From positions 1 through 64,000 of the forward strand of contig JASSUL010000009.1 of assembly GCA_031963005.1 (NCBI GenBank): DNA of 64,000 nt, read 5' to 3'. The notes under the pieces are model-generated. The model saw only the letters and a program-made list of their open reading frames with translations, was not told where the DNA came from and did no database searches. The position numbers and the translations under genes were made by a program. Shown piece by piece: positions 17,224-25,605 of the stretch (positions are counted from its first letter, which is position 1; each line of letters opens with the position of its first letter). The DNA is from JASSUD01 sp031963005 (GTDB taxonomy: Bacteria; Pseudomonadota; Gammaproteobacteria; Burkholderiales; Burkholderiaceae).

Positions 17224-18753
17224 CTATTCTATCTTTAATAGCTTCGCGCGCGCCTCATCTAACAATTGAGTACCTAGCGATGCATGCTTAGTCAAAAACC
17301 AGGTAGGAACATAATCCTGTTGATTATTTGCTGGTGGTTTTTGTAAAAGCTTCAAAGCAGCGTTTTCCGTTCCTGCAATATAATCATGCTCCTCCTCACC
17401 TTGATTTTTATTAAGACTTTCTAAGAATTGCTTTACAGCTTTTTGCATAGCAAAGTTGTGCAGGTGCTTGCTAGAAATATCGTCCAAGGTGTTCCTTAAT
17501 TTTTGCTGAGGACTTAGCCCTAAACGCTCTAAGACAGCCTTTGCCGCTCCCATCACAGATTCCTCTTTGCTATTCGCAAGACTTTCTAAGAATTGCTTTG
17601 CAGCTCCTTGCACATCAGTATCCGAGTGCAGGTGGGCAATATGTTCTAGGCGTTGGCATAAACCTAATGAGAAATATACATTTTCTTTAAAGATACTTTG
17701 CTCTGCAAACATCTCAAATTGCACGAATTGACCTGCTTCTAAGCATATATCTAAAAATTGTAACGCCACATACCAATATAGTTGTTTTGAGTCATTTGGA
17801 ATAGTCGAGTTAACTTCTATCTCATTAGCTTGTTTATCAATAAACGCTTCGAGAAAGTAATCAAAAGCCTCTGCTAGAGAGTTGTACCGATCTGATTGAC
17901 GTATCGCACTAACTAGATCAGGAGCTCCTAATTTTGCTCTTGCTTCCCCATCAAACCATGCTTGTTGCCATCCAATATCTCCTCTAGGAATATGCGCTAA
18001 AGCTTGGCGGATATAATGAACTTGAAATTGCAATTCTAGAGGCAATTCCAAAGTTTTTTCCAATTCAGATAAAATTTCACTTAGCCGTTCTGTTATTCGC
18101 TTATGTAGAATTCCAATTATATCCACTTTATTCACCGCATCTACGACCTGAGAAATGGCTTGCAAAAATAACTGATTCTTTATTGCAGAAACTTCTGTTT
18201 TGCGTTTTAAATATGCTATCGAATTTGTCAGTATTTGGGTTATATAGCCTGCAGTAACCTTAGAAAAGTGCTGAGGCAGATTATGGATTAGGATAGTTAT
18301 GTTTTGAAGTGCTGACAAATCGAATGTATCTTTTTGAGCAGCTACTATTTTGTCAATCTCTTTTGACAAGTAGAGCACATTTTTTTGTTTTATATCTGGC
18401 GAGGCAACTAATGAGAGTACTTCATGCCATACAGATAGATCTTTAGTTTTTTTTTGTTCAAAAACTTCTAGCATCTTTTGTGCAAGCTCATCCAACTCCT
18501 TCGCATTTTCAGGTGAGAGTGGACGAAGAGAGGCTAGTTCTCTGGCATCTTTAATATTGTGAGCGTTTCGTACAGTTTCATTATTGCTGGCTGAAGCGGG
18601 TTGCGAGTCATTTTTAAAGCAAAACTTCTCTACTTCATTAGAAGATGAAACATCATCTTCTTTCAGACTAATTGGCGGGTTATTTAATTGAGGAGTTGGT
18701 GTTAGATTGTATTTAACCGTAGTGTTATGGTTAATATTTGAGATTCCAAACAT
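17224..18753 (-). CDS. Hypothetical all-helical protein with ARM/HEAT-like C-terminal part
   Basis: About 509 residues from the ATG at 18753; a TTG three codons earlier is possible. Residues 1-65 are Asn/Ser/Pro-rich and probably disordered. The rest is predicted helical, with Leu-rich amphipathic helices. Towards the end a unit AAKQFLESLANSKEESVMGA recurs in part as KAVKQFLESLNKNQGEEEHD, suggesting armadillo- or HEAT-like repeats. There is no signal peptide, membrane segment or catalytic motif. Low GC and its position in a repeat-rich island suggest acquired DNA. I do not recognise the family; an interaction scaffold or effector is a guess. Confidence 0.6.
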   Translation of the reverse strand: MFGISNINHNTTVKYNLTPTPQLNNPPISLKEDDVSSSNEVEKFCFKNDSQPASASNNETVRNAHNIKDARELASLRPLSPENAKELDELAQKMLEVFEQKKTKDLSVWHEVLSLVASPDIKQKNVLYLSKEIDKIVAAQKDTFDLSALQNITILIHNLPQHFSKVTAGYITQILTNSIAYLKRKTEVSAIKNQLFLQAISQVVDAVNKVDIIGILHKRITERLSEILSELEKTLELPLELQFQVHYIRQALAHIPRGDIGWQQAWFDGEARAKLGAPDLVSAIRQSDRYNSLAEAFDYFLEAFIDKQANEIEVNSTIPNDSKQLYWYVALQFLDICLEAGQFVQFEMFAEQSIFKENVYFSLGLCQRLEHIAHLHSDTDVQGAAKQFLESLANSKEESVMGAAKAVLERLGLSPQQKLRNTLDDISSKHLHNFAMQKAVKQFLESLNKNQGEEEHDYIAGTENAALKLLQKPPANNQQDYVPTWFLTKHASLGTQLLDEARAKLLKIE

Positions 18754-19515
18754 AATATTCAAGGCGTTAGGGACTGCTTCATCGGCATGTTTAATCTAAG
18801 AATATGAAGAAACGGTAAAGGGTTATTAAAAAACTGAAGTGATGCTAGGATAGCTAGGACATATTGCTATGGCCCAATTACCTGACAGAACTTCAGTCGC
18901 TTACGTTCCCATCTGCTAACCATTTCACTTCAAAAATAGATTTAAACTTGAGATAAAGATTGTCGATTAAACAAAGAATTCCATTATAAGGGATAAAGTA
19001 AGATTATCGGAAAAATCTTAAATGCTATCTAATACTTAGCCGTCCAGATCGCATTTGAACAGGGTGTGCGCATGGAGGCCTCAGTTAGCTAAGGCTGAAA
19101 ATGGAGTTACGCATATTGGAATCTCAGGCAGCGAGGGCACAAATTTCCTTTAGACAAGGCCTGATAGTTCTTGCCTTTTGTTTTTGCCTTGGCTTTAAAA
19201 GCATTTAGCGCCTGTGCATAATTTTCAAAAGTGGGTTGTGTTGGGGTTCCTTCGTCACTCCAACCTACCATTTTTTGGCATTTTTCGTAGGTTGGGGTGA
19301 CGAAGGAACCCCAACATGACGACCTCAAGGGGGATTTCTGGAGATTATGAACAGGCGCACGCATCTGATTCTTATTTTTACAGCGTGTTGTGCTTGTAAA
19401 TGAGCCAAATACGAGCCAAATACGAGCAAATGCGGGTACTTGGGGTGCCGATTTGGTATTTGAACGAAAAAATAAAATTGAGAGAAATATGATTTTTATA
19501 ATTATCCAAATTATC
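18754..19515. other. Gene-free stretch upstream of the helical protein gene
   Basis: It contains the family A-like hairpin element at 19208-19359 and a short inverted repeat (ACTGAAGT / ACTTCAGT, 18833-18897). A 148-codon minus-strand frame here is assembled mostly from repeat sequence and I do not accept it. The promoter of the gene at 17224 should lie in the left part, but no clear -35/-10 pair is evident. Confidence 0.5.
19208..19359. repeat. Dispersed palindromic repeat, family A, long-hairpin variant, copy 3
   Basis: The outer ends GCGCCTGTGCATAAT and ATTATGAACAGGCGC pair. The centre is a 29-bp stem (19240-19268 with 19287-19315) with one mismatch, containing GGGGTTCCTTCGTCAC and its complement. 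The flanking arm AAAGTGGGTTGTG is shared with copies 2 and 5, linking it to the same family. Confidence 0.9.
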
Positions 19516-20475
19516 TCAATTTTTTCGCGAACGAGGAGGTTCATGCATAGCATAGAGCTGCCGATTCATGAAATCACTTAATGTGTTAATGCCGCGTAGT
19601 TGCAAGATCGTGTTACGTACAGCGGCTTCTACCAAAACCGCAAGATTGCGGCCGGCTTCAACTTGCAGAGTGACTTTATGAATGGGTAATCCTAGGATTT
19701 CTTCTGTTTGAATTTCTACGGGAAGGCGCTCGAAATCTCCGTCTGTGCGGCGTATGAGGTGCACAATCAACTTGAGCTTTTTCTTTCGGCGTACCGCGGT
19801 TTCACCAAAAATCGTTTTGATATCGAGCAAGCCTAGTCCGCGTACCTCTAGCAAATTTTGTAGTAGAGGGGGGCAGCGCCCTTCAATAAAGTCGGGCCCT
19901 AAGCGCACGAAGTCGATGGCGTCATCGGCAACCAGGCCGTGGCCGCGGCTCACTAGCTCAAGCCCTAATTCGCTTTTGCCTAAGCCGGATTGACCAGACA
20001 ATAAAACGCCCATGCCTAAAATATCGAGAAAAACGCCATGTAGGGTAGTGCGAGGGGTGAACAGTTGAGAGATATACAAGCGCAGGTGATCAATGACCGT
20101 GGCGCTTGAAAGGGGGGTGATAAAGAGCGGTGTGGAGGAACGTGTGCATTGCTGCACAAGGTCAGGCAGAGCAGAAGCGCCATCAGCAACAATCAAAAAA
20201 GGCGGTTCTAGCGCGATGAGCTCGGCCATATGCCGTTCGCAATCTTGTTTTTGCTGGCGTTGATAGTAATCTGTTTCGACTGCGCCGAGAACTTGAATAC
20301 GATTGGGGTGGATTAAATTAAGATGCCCGACCAAATCTGCGCTGGAGGTTGCATGCGCGACCACATTGCCAGAAAAGCCCCGCTCCCCTCCCTTATAGCC
20401 AGTGAGCCATTTAAGTTTAAGTTTATCGACGTTATCGTCGAACATGCTCTGCGCAGTGATGCTAGGAAGATTCAT
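19516..20475 (-). CDS. hprK: HPr kinase/phosphorylase
   Basis: A 319-residue bifunctional enzyme that phosphorylates and dephosphorylates a serine of HPr-type phosphocarriers, within the incomplete PTS found in Betaproteobacteria. The N-terminal domain is followed by Walker A GQSGLGKSELG near residue 160, the ADDAIDF segment, and the family signature LLEVRGLGLLDI. It is immediately upstream of nothing else on this strand: in related genomes rapZ would follow, but here a repeat-containing gap begins. It lies 37 bases downstream of ptsN, so the two are probably co-transcribed. Confidence 0.95.
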   Translation of the reverse strand: MNLPSITAQSMFDDNVDKLKLKWLTGYKGGERGFSGNVVAHATSSADLVGHLNLIHPNRIQVLGAVETDYYQRQQKQDCERHMAELIALEPPFLIVADGASALPDLVQQCTRSSTPLFITPLSSATVIDHLRLYISQLFTPRTTLHGVFLDILGMGVLLSGQSGLGKSELGLELVSRGHGLVADDAIDFVRLGPDFIEGRCPPLLQNLLEVRGLGLLDIKTIFGETAVRRKKKLKLIVHLIRRTDGDFERLPVEIQTEEILGLPIHKVTLQVEAGRNLAVLVEAAVRNTILQLRGINTLSDFMNRQLYAMHEPPRSRKN

Positions 20476-20512
20476 GGAAGCGGTCGTTACTTATTCACTA
20501 ACCTTATTTTTA

Positions 20513-20998
20513 TCATTGCTTATGGTCAGATGTATAAGCGGACTGTAGCTGGTTCACTAGTAAATCATGAATAGTAGCTGGATTAGATTCGGTAGCTAAT
20601 TGCTGGCGCTTTAGCGGATCCGAGAGAAGTTGCGCAATTTCAGCGAGGATGTCGAGATGCTGCTGCGTTGCGTTCTCTGGCACGAGCAAAAAAATAAATA
20701 GCGACACAGCCTGATCATCAGGCGCATCAAAGGCAATCGGTTTTGCTAATCGCACCAGTGCAGCTACAGGTTGTTTAAGCCCTTTGATCTTCGCGTGAGG
20801 GATCGCCACGCCTGCTCCCAAGGCCGTAGAACCTAACTGTTCTCGGGCGAGTAGGTTGCGTTTGATCATATCGTATGCAATACCATGATGCTCGTTAAAG
20901 AGTTGGCTCATCGTTTCAAACACCTGCTCTTTGCTGGTGTGATCCAATTCCAGAACAATATTATCGAGTGGCAAAAACGGGAAGGGATATTTTTTCAT
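20513..20998 (-). CDS. ptsN: Nitrogen-PTS EIIA component
   Basis: An EIIA(Ntr) domain protein; I place the start at the ATG at 20998, giving about 161 residues beginning MKKYPFPFLPLDNIV. A longer frame to 21079 has no support. The phosphorylatable His is in GAGVAIPHAKIKG (His68). The family links phosphorelay state to nitrogen, potassium and envelope control. It is part of the hpf-ptsN-hprK cluster. The sigma-54 gene rpoN, which usually lies just upstream of hpf, is absent here, so this PtsN probably works on other targets. Confidence 0.93.
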   Translation of the reverse strand: MKKYPFPFLPLDNIVLELDHTSKEQVFETMSQLFNEHHGIAYDMIKRNLLAREQLGSTALGAGVAIPHAKIKGLKQPVAALVRLAKPIAFDAPDDQAVSLFIFLLVPENATQQHLDILAEIAQLLSDPLKRQQLATESNPATIHDLLVNQLQSAYTSDHKQ

Positions 20999-21165
20999 GG
21001 TGGATAGGCAAGTAGTAATGCGCCTTTTGTTGAAATAAAGCCAACTTAGAATCCATTGATCGCCCAAAGAAAGATACAAGGTTCTTAGACGTTAAAAGTA
21101 TGCTCTGCCTAATCTTTTTGAAGAGAATAGGTGCTTGCACAACGCAGAGCGCACTGAATAAGGTT

Positions 21166-21208
21166 TACAGCATGCTGAAAAAAGTTTTGGGATTTTCAGC
21201 ATGCTGTA
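21166..21208. repeat. Perfect 16-bp inverted repeat between hpf and ptsN
   Basis: TACAGCATGCTGAAAA and TTTTCAGCATGCTGTA are separated by 11 bases. It could form a strong hairpin in the hpf-ptsN transcript. No T run follows on the minus strand, so partial attenuation or RNA processing is more likely than a full terminator. Confidence 0.7.
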
Positions 21209-21242
21209 GAGATGTTCTGATGTATCACCAGAGATGACAAAT

Positions 21243-21614
21243 TTAATTCAATACGTCATCGTCTGTGATGAACTTAGATTTTTTTACACTGTGAGGTGAT
21301 GCATGAGATTGGCTTTTATACCGCATCACTTGTCGGTAGAGCCTATGAGTAAGGCGGTTGATCGCTTTGTAGAGGTTGGTATCCGTGGTTTCAACAACAA
21401 TATCCTTCCCTTTCCCCGCATGCTTACCCGCGACATGCACAATAACCTCTGCTTTTTGATGAGGTGCTTTACTCTTAGTACAGTCTGTGGTGAGACGCGC
21501 GGTAGCGCTTACAGCATATTTAAAATGCTCAAATATGTGGTTAAGCTTGCTGGCAATGTGTTGTCGTACAGCAGGACTGATATTTATATGGTGACCAACG
21601 ATATTGAGATTCAT
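21243..21614 (-). CDS. hpf: Ribosome hibernation promoting factor (HPF/RaiA family)
   Basis: A 123-residue protein of the short HPF/RaiA type that binds the 30S subunit and promotes ribosome dimerisation or inactivation in slow growth. It begins MNLNIVGHHINISPAVR and has the basic patch and KAEVIVHVAGKHAGKGKD segment of the family. The ribosome binding site is strong (GGGGAGGAT). In related genomes rpoN lies immediately upstream; here only 238 non-coding bases separate it from lptB. Confidence 0.93.
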   Translation of the reverse strand: MNLNIVGHHINISPAVRQHIASKLNHIFEHFKYAVSATARLTTDCTKSKAPHQKAEVIVHVAGKHAGKGKDIVVETTDTNLYKAINRLTHRLYRQVMRYKSQSHASPHSVKKSKFITDDDVLN

Positions 21615-21852
21615 AATCCTCCCCTATTCCTCACTATAAAGCAGCAGTACACAGTGTAAAAATACGAAAACCTTGAACCTGGTAAAGGTGAGAGATGACC
21701 TCCTAAGTGCGAGAGTTTTTCTACTAACCTAGGTACAAGTATATGCCTATTAAAGCAATTTGACTGCCTTTAATTATTCCTTTATCTAAATTCTTCGTCT
21801 GCAAAACAGGGTTTGATGCGATTGATTATTCTGAAAGCGCAGTATGCAAATA

Positions 21853-22647
21853 TTACATCCTGAAATGCTCCCCCAAATATACGCGTCTTACATGAGTATT
21901 TTCAATAATATTGGCAGGCGCTCCAGCAGCAAGTACCGATCCTTCGCTGATGATGTAGGCGTGATCACAGATCCCTAGGGTCTCACGGACATTATGATCC
22001 GTAATTAGAACGCCAATATGACGTTCTTTTAAGAAACGCACAATTTTTTGTATCTCTAATACCGCAATGGGATCGACTCCTGCAAAGGGTTCATCAAGCA
22101 GGATAAAGCGCGGGTCGGTTGCCAGTGCTCGAGCAATTTCAACGCGCCTGCGCTCCCCACCTGAGAGAGAGAGTGCGGCGTCATTTTGTAAATGGGTGAT
22201 CTGTAATTCTTCCATCAGCGCTTGCGTGCGCGCTTCTAGCGCACTATCCGAATACTTTTTGCCATTTTGATCTACTTGTAGCTCTAAAACAGCACGGATA
22301 TTCTCAGCGACAGAAAGCTTGCGGAATACCGACGCTTCTTGTGGAAGATAAGAGAGTCCCATACGCGCACGCTGGTGGATGGGAAGTTGACTAATCGATA
22401 AGTCGTCTAGCGTAATATCCCCTGCATCCAGTCGTACAAGCCCTACGATCATATAAAACGAAGTCGTTTTACCCGCCCCATTGGGTCCTAAAAGCCCTAC
22501 GACTTCTCCGCTTTTTACATCGATAGAAACATCTTTGACTACCGTGCGGGCGCCATATTGCTTTTTGAGGTTGCGTACTCTGAGCATGCTGTTTTTTTGT
22601 GCACGCGCGTGTAGGTCAGAGTTGAGGAGGGGGGCAGAGATCGTCAA
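21853..22647 (-). CDS. lptB: LPS export ABC transporter ATP-binding protein LptB
   Basis: A 264-residue ABC ATPase that powers LptBFGC extraction of lipopolysaccharide from the inner membrane. Walker A GPNGAGKTT, signature LSGGERRRVEIARAL, Walker B FILLDEPFAGVDP and the switch His in LITDHNVRET are all present. The frame opens with a TTG that overlaps the lptA stop (TTGA); an internal ATG at 22587 (MLRVRNLKKQYG) is an alternative start. It follows lptC and lptA in one operon. Confidence 0.96.
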   Translation of the reverse strand: MTISAPLLNSDLHARAQKNSMLRVRNLKKQYGARTVVKDVSIDVKSGEVVGLLGPNGAGKTTSFYMIVGLVRLDAGDITLDDLSISQLPIHQRARMGLSYLPQEASVFRKLSVAENIRAVLELQVDQNGKKYSDSALEARTQALMEELQITHLQNDAALSLSGGERRRVEIARALATDPRFILLDEPFAGVDPIAVLEIQKIVRFLKERHIGVLITDHNVRETLGICDHAYIISEGSVLAAGAPANIIENTHVRRVYLGEHFRM

Positions 22648-23303
22648 GGTTGAGTACTAGAAGGCTGAGGAGAGGAGGGCGGCTGTGGCGATTGCATATC
22701 GCAAGAAAATTCTAAGAGATCCGCAGAGCAGGATTCTGGAGTTTGGGCCGGTTTTATATCTGGTGCCAGCATGGCTTGTACACGCCCGTTGGGGTTCCCA
22801 GGGTTAACGAAGTCTGAGCCAGAATGGGCGCTGTAAATATTGTTCGCATGGTCATAGCGAATCATACTGCCCTGTACTTCATCTAATATTTTGGTGAGTC
22901 CCTGAAGACGCGCAACGCGGGCATGGCGCAACATAGTGGCGATTTGGCTTCTATCATCGTAGGTGATCGTATCGCCACGCCCTTCTATGTATTCATTCAG
23001 ACCATCGCGTTTTTGCCGAAAGTAGGCCTGGGAGCCTTTACGAGTAGTCGCTTTAATATATTGATATCCCGCAGGATCTTTGCGCACAGTGATGTGATCC
23101 GCCTTAATCAAAATGGTGCCTTTCGTGAGCACAACATGGCCGGTTAAGGTATTAATTTGTTTCAGATCATCATAGACCCACTGATCCGTTTGGAAGTGGA
23201 TTGGGGCATAGCGATCCTGTTGTTCGGCACTGCAAGGTAAAAAGACGAGCAGGAGCCAACAAAGGACAAGATGCTTAGGCAGCGCGCGAAGGAAAGTATG
23301 CAT
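22644..23303 (-). CDS. lptA: LPS transport periplasmic protein LptA
   Basis: A 219-residue protein with an N-terminal signal peptide (MHTFLRALPKHLVLCWLLLV, then FLPCSAEQQ) and an OstA-type beta-jellyroll with alternating hydrophobic strands (INTLTGHVVLTKGTILIKAD, TITYDDRSQIATM). It bridges the periplasm to carry LPS from LptC to LptD. It overlaps lptB by 4 bases and lies 3 bases after lptC. The C-terminus is a Pro/Ser/Gln-rich tail. Confidence 0.92.
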   Translation of the reverse strand: MHTFLRALPKHLVLCWLLLVFLPCSAEQQDRYAPIHFQTDQWVYDDLKQINTLTGHVVLTKGTILIKADHITVRKDPAGYQYIKATTRKGSQAYFRQKRDGLNEYIEGRGDTITYDDRSQIATMLRHARVARLQGLTKILDEVQGSMIRYDHANNIYSAHSGSDFVNPGNPNGRVQAMLAPDIKPAQTPESCSADLLEFSCDMQSPQPPSSPQPSSTQP

Positions 23304-23306
23304 GAA

Positions 23307-23927
23307 CTAACGCGTAGGAAGTGAGGCTTTATCCGGTGTTTCTGACGGAGAAAAGACACCTTGAACACGGCTTTTAAAACGTAAAACGCGGGTGGTATTG
23401 TTATATTCCATGCCGGTTGCTCTTGCAATGGATCGACCGCGCTGTATGGTTACAGGCTTTTCTGTTTGTACAAGGTCATCATGAATTAAAACACGAAAAT
23501 GTTCTGAAGTGACCTGTATGGCTGGTTCATTATTTTTACTTCCCGGGATGCCGGCACGCAAAACGCGGGCATCGCCATATAAATCTACTATGGATCCATC
23601 CGCATTGAGTTGACCACGCTGTGCAAAACTGGTCACCTCGGGTTGATTCGGGGTAAAAATGCGCAGAGCCGGTAAGGTAATGTCTATCGTCTCGTCGTCT
23701 TCATAATGCACCATTTTGACTGCTTTGATCCGGTATTGGGTCGTGCCTTGTGGATTTAAGATCGTTACAGAGAAATGGTCTGCGAAATAATCCGGAGTAT
23801 GTGTTTTAGGGCGCTTGGGTAAAATAGCAGTAGGAGGCAGATTGAGCAAAAAGAGCCCATACGTCAGTCCCGCAAACAAAGTGATGACGCCTAATGGAAG
23901 CCAATGCCTAAAACGTCGGATACGCAT
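23307..23927 (-). CDS. lptC: LPS export system protein LptC
   Basis: A single membrane anchor (HWLPLGVITLFAGLTYGLFL) is followed by a periplasmic OstA-like domain (DYFADHFSVTILNPQGTTQY, IQRGRSIARATGMEYNNTTR). I place the start at the ATG at 23927 (MRIRRFRHW) because it gives the usual short cytoplasmic tail; a start at 23990 or 24002 would overlap kdsD and add an unusual hydrophobic extension. In related genomes kdsC lies between kdsD and lptC; it is missing here. Confidence 0.9.
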   Translation of the reverse strand: MRIRRFRHWLPLGVITLFAGLTYGLFLLNLPPTAILPKRPKTHTPDYFADHFSVTILNPQGTTQYRIKAVKMVHYEDDETIDITLPALRIFTPNQPEVTSFAQRGQLNADGSIVDLYGDARVLRAGIPGSKNNEPAIQVTSEHFRVLIHDDLVQTEKPVTIQRGRSIARATGMEYNNTTRVLRFKSRVQGVFSPSETPDKASLPTR

Positions 23928-23973
23928 GGAAAATAGTAATATGGGAAGTGTGAGACAGATGCGGACAGTCCGT

Positions 23974-25119
23974 TTATACCACCTTCGCATCGAGTAAGTC
24001 ATGCATATTTAAAGCGCCGATCAGTATATGCTTTTCATCTACTACTAAGATCTGGTTAATCCGGCGTTTTTCCATCAGCTCAATCGCTTCTACGGCGAGT
24101 TGGTTCGGTGAGAATGTATAGGGGTTTTGATGCATGAATGGATGAATCGGGCGATCTAATAGCGAAAGGTCGGTCGTATTTTCGAGTAATCTGCGCAAAT
24201 CTCCATCGGTAAAAATGCCTTCTACCTGATCGTTTGCGTTCACAATAGCCGTCATGCCTAGGCATTTAGCGGTCATTTCCAGAATGGTTTCTCGTACGGT
24301 TGCGTCCTTATGCACTTTAGGAAGTTGCTCCGTTGTGCGCATAACATTGCGTATGGAGACGAGCAAACGATTGCCTAATGCCCCTCCAGGGTGAGAGCGA
24401 GCAAAATCTTCAGGGCTAAATCCGCGTGCATCGAGTATGGCTACGGCTAATGCGTCGCCTAAAGCCAACGCAGCGGTGGTGCTCGCGGTAGGCGCTAAAT
24501 TCAAAGAGCATGCTTCTTTTTCAACACCTGCATCTAGATGCATATCGGCCCACTGTGCCAAACTCGATGTGGGCGAGCCTGTGATGGCGATGAGTTGAGT
24601 CCCCATACGCTTAATAAGGGGCACAATGCCTAATAATTCTTGGGTTTCGCCAGAATTAGAGAGCGCTATCACGACGTCATCACCGGTGATCATGCCCAAA
24701 TCACCATGGCGTGCTTCTGCAGGATGCACAAAAAAAGCGGGCGTTCCTGTACTCGCTAGCGTAGCAGCAAGTTTACGGCCAATATGGCCTGATTTTCCCA
24801 TGCCGGAGACGACCACTCGGCCTTTGCAATGCAGCACCGCATGCACAGCGTCCACAAAGTGATGATCAATGCGTTCTGCTAGCGCACAAACCGCATTGCC
24901 TTCGATGTGCAGCACTTCTTTCGCAAGGGAGAGGATTCTTGTGGATACAAGGTGCGCATGCGGCTCTACATTGTGTGCCGTATTTTGTGCGCTAGCATTT
25001 GGTGCGTGGTCTTTTATAGTATTTCTTGTGGTATTTCTCGCACTATCTTGTACATTGTCTCTATTACGCATAAGAACATTGGCTAAATTGACGGTAACTC
25101 GGTTGAATTTCGCTATCAT
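23974..25119 (-). CDS. kdsD: Arabinose-5-phosphate isomerase (KpsF/GutQ type)
   Basis: Converts ribulose-5-phosphate to arabinose-5-phosphate, the first step to KDO of the LPS core. A SIS domain shows GMGKSGHIGRKLAATLASTG and HPAEARHGDLGM; two C-terminal CBS domains follow (about the last 130 residues). I choose the ATG at 25119 (MIAKFNRVTV); the open frame reaches 25203. Compared with the usual start there is an extra low-complexity stretch rich in Asn, Ala and Arg (ARNTTRNTIKDHAPNASAQN) before the SIS domain. Confidence 0.92.
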   Translation of the reverse strand: MIAKFNRVTVNLANVLMRNRDNVQDSARNTTRNTIKDHAPNASAQNTAHNVEPHAHLVSTRILSLAKEVLHIEGNAVCALAERIDHHFVDAVHAVLHCKGRVVVSGMGKSGHIGRKLAATLASTGTPAFFVHPAEARHGDLGMITGDDVVIALSNSGETQELLGIVPLIKRMGTQLIAITGSPTSSLAQWADMHLDAGVEKEACSLNLAPTASTTAALALGDALAVAILDARGFSPEDFARSHPGGALGNRLLVSIRNVMRTTEQLPKVHKDATVRETILEMTAKCLGMTAIVNANDQVEGIFTDGDLRRLLENTTDLSLLDRPIHPFMHQNPYTFSPNQLAVEAIELMEKRRINQILVVDEKHILIGALNMHDLLDAKVV

Positions 25120-25382
25120 TGAGGAAATTCGGCGCGGAAATCGCAAAAGTATAACAAAGCCTACTTGAAAACTGGCTGTTGGATCTTTAAAACAGGGTTT
25201 CAAACGGGGGGCTGTGAAAGCGGATGCGAGCGTGTTTTGTGAATCCCTATATGTTGGCAGTACCTGGTGTATAACCTTAAGTTTACGGGCAATCTAGTTC
25301 TACCTCGCTATTTACCTCGTACAATGTAGACTTTTCGAGAAAAAATTTTTCGACGATTTTTGGCCTGGTTTGTGCATAAACC

Positions 25383-25541
25383 TAGGGTGTGTCTACAATT
25401 GTTCAAAAGGGCTCATATTGGGGGAGCAGGAGCGCAGGGGCCGGAGCTGTACTTTTGTACAGTGAGGGTCCCGAGCACCGCACCATATTTTTACCAATAC
25501 GCTAAGATGGATTCTTTTGGGCAATTGTAGACATGCCCTAA
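25383..25541. repeat. Dispersed palindromic repeat, family C, copy 1
   Basis: About 158 bp with inverted ends (TAGGGTGTGTCTACAATTG and CAATTGTAGACATGCCCTA). The inside contains GTACAGTGAGGGTCCCGAGC and GGGGGAGCAGGAGCG, shared with copies at 46296 and 57686. It lies upstream of kefB, between it and kdsD. Confidence 0.9.
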
Positions 25542-25605
25542 GCTGTCGATACAAGAAATGTATGGATAGTGATGTTCTTTTTTTCGGGCGCTTTAGGATA
25601 CTTTA

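Noticed and set aside
19107..19553. 148-codon minus-strand frame
   Set aside because: Much of it is the hairpin repeat at 19208-19359 and its 5' end overlaps hprK; no family features.
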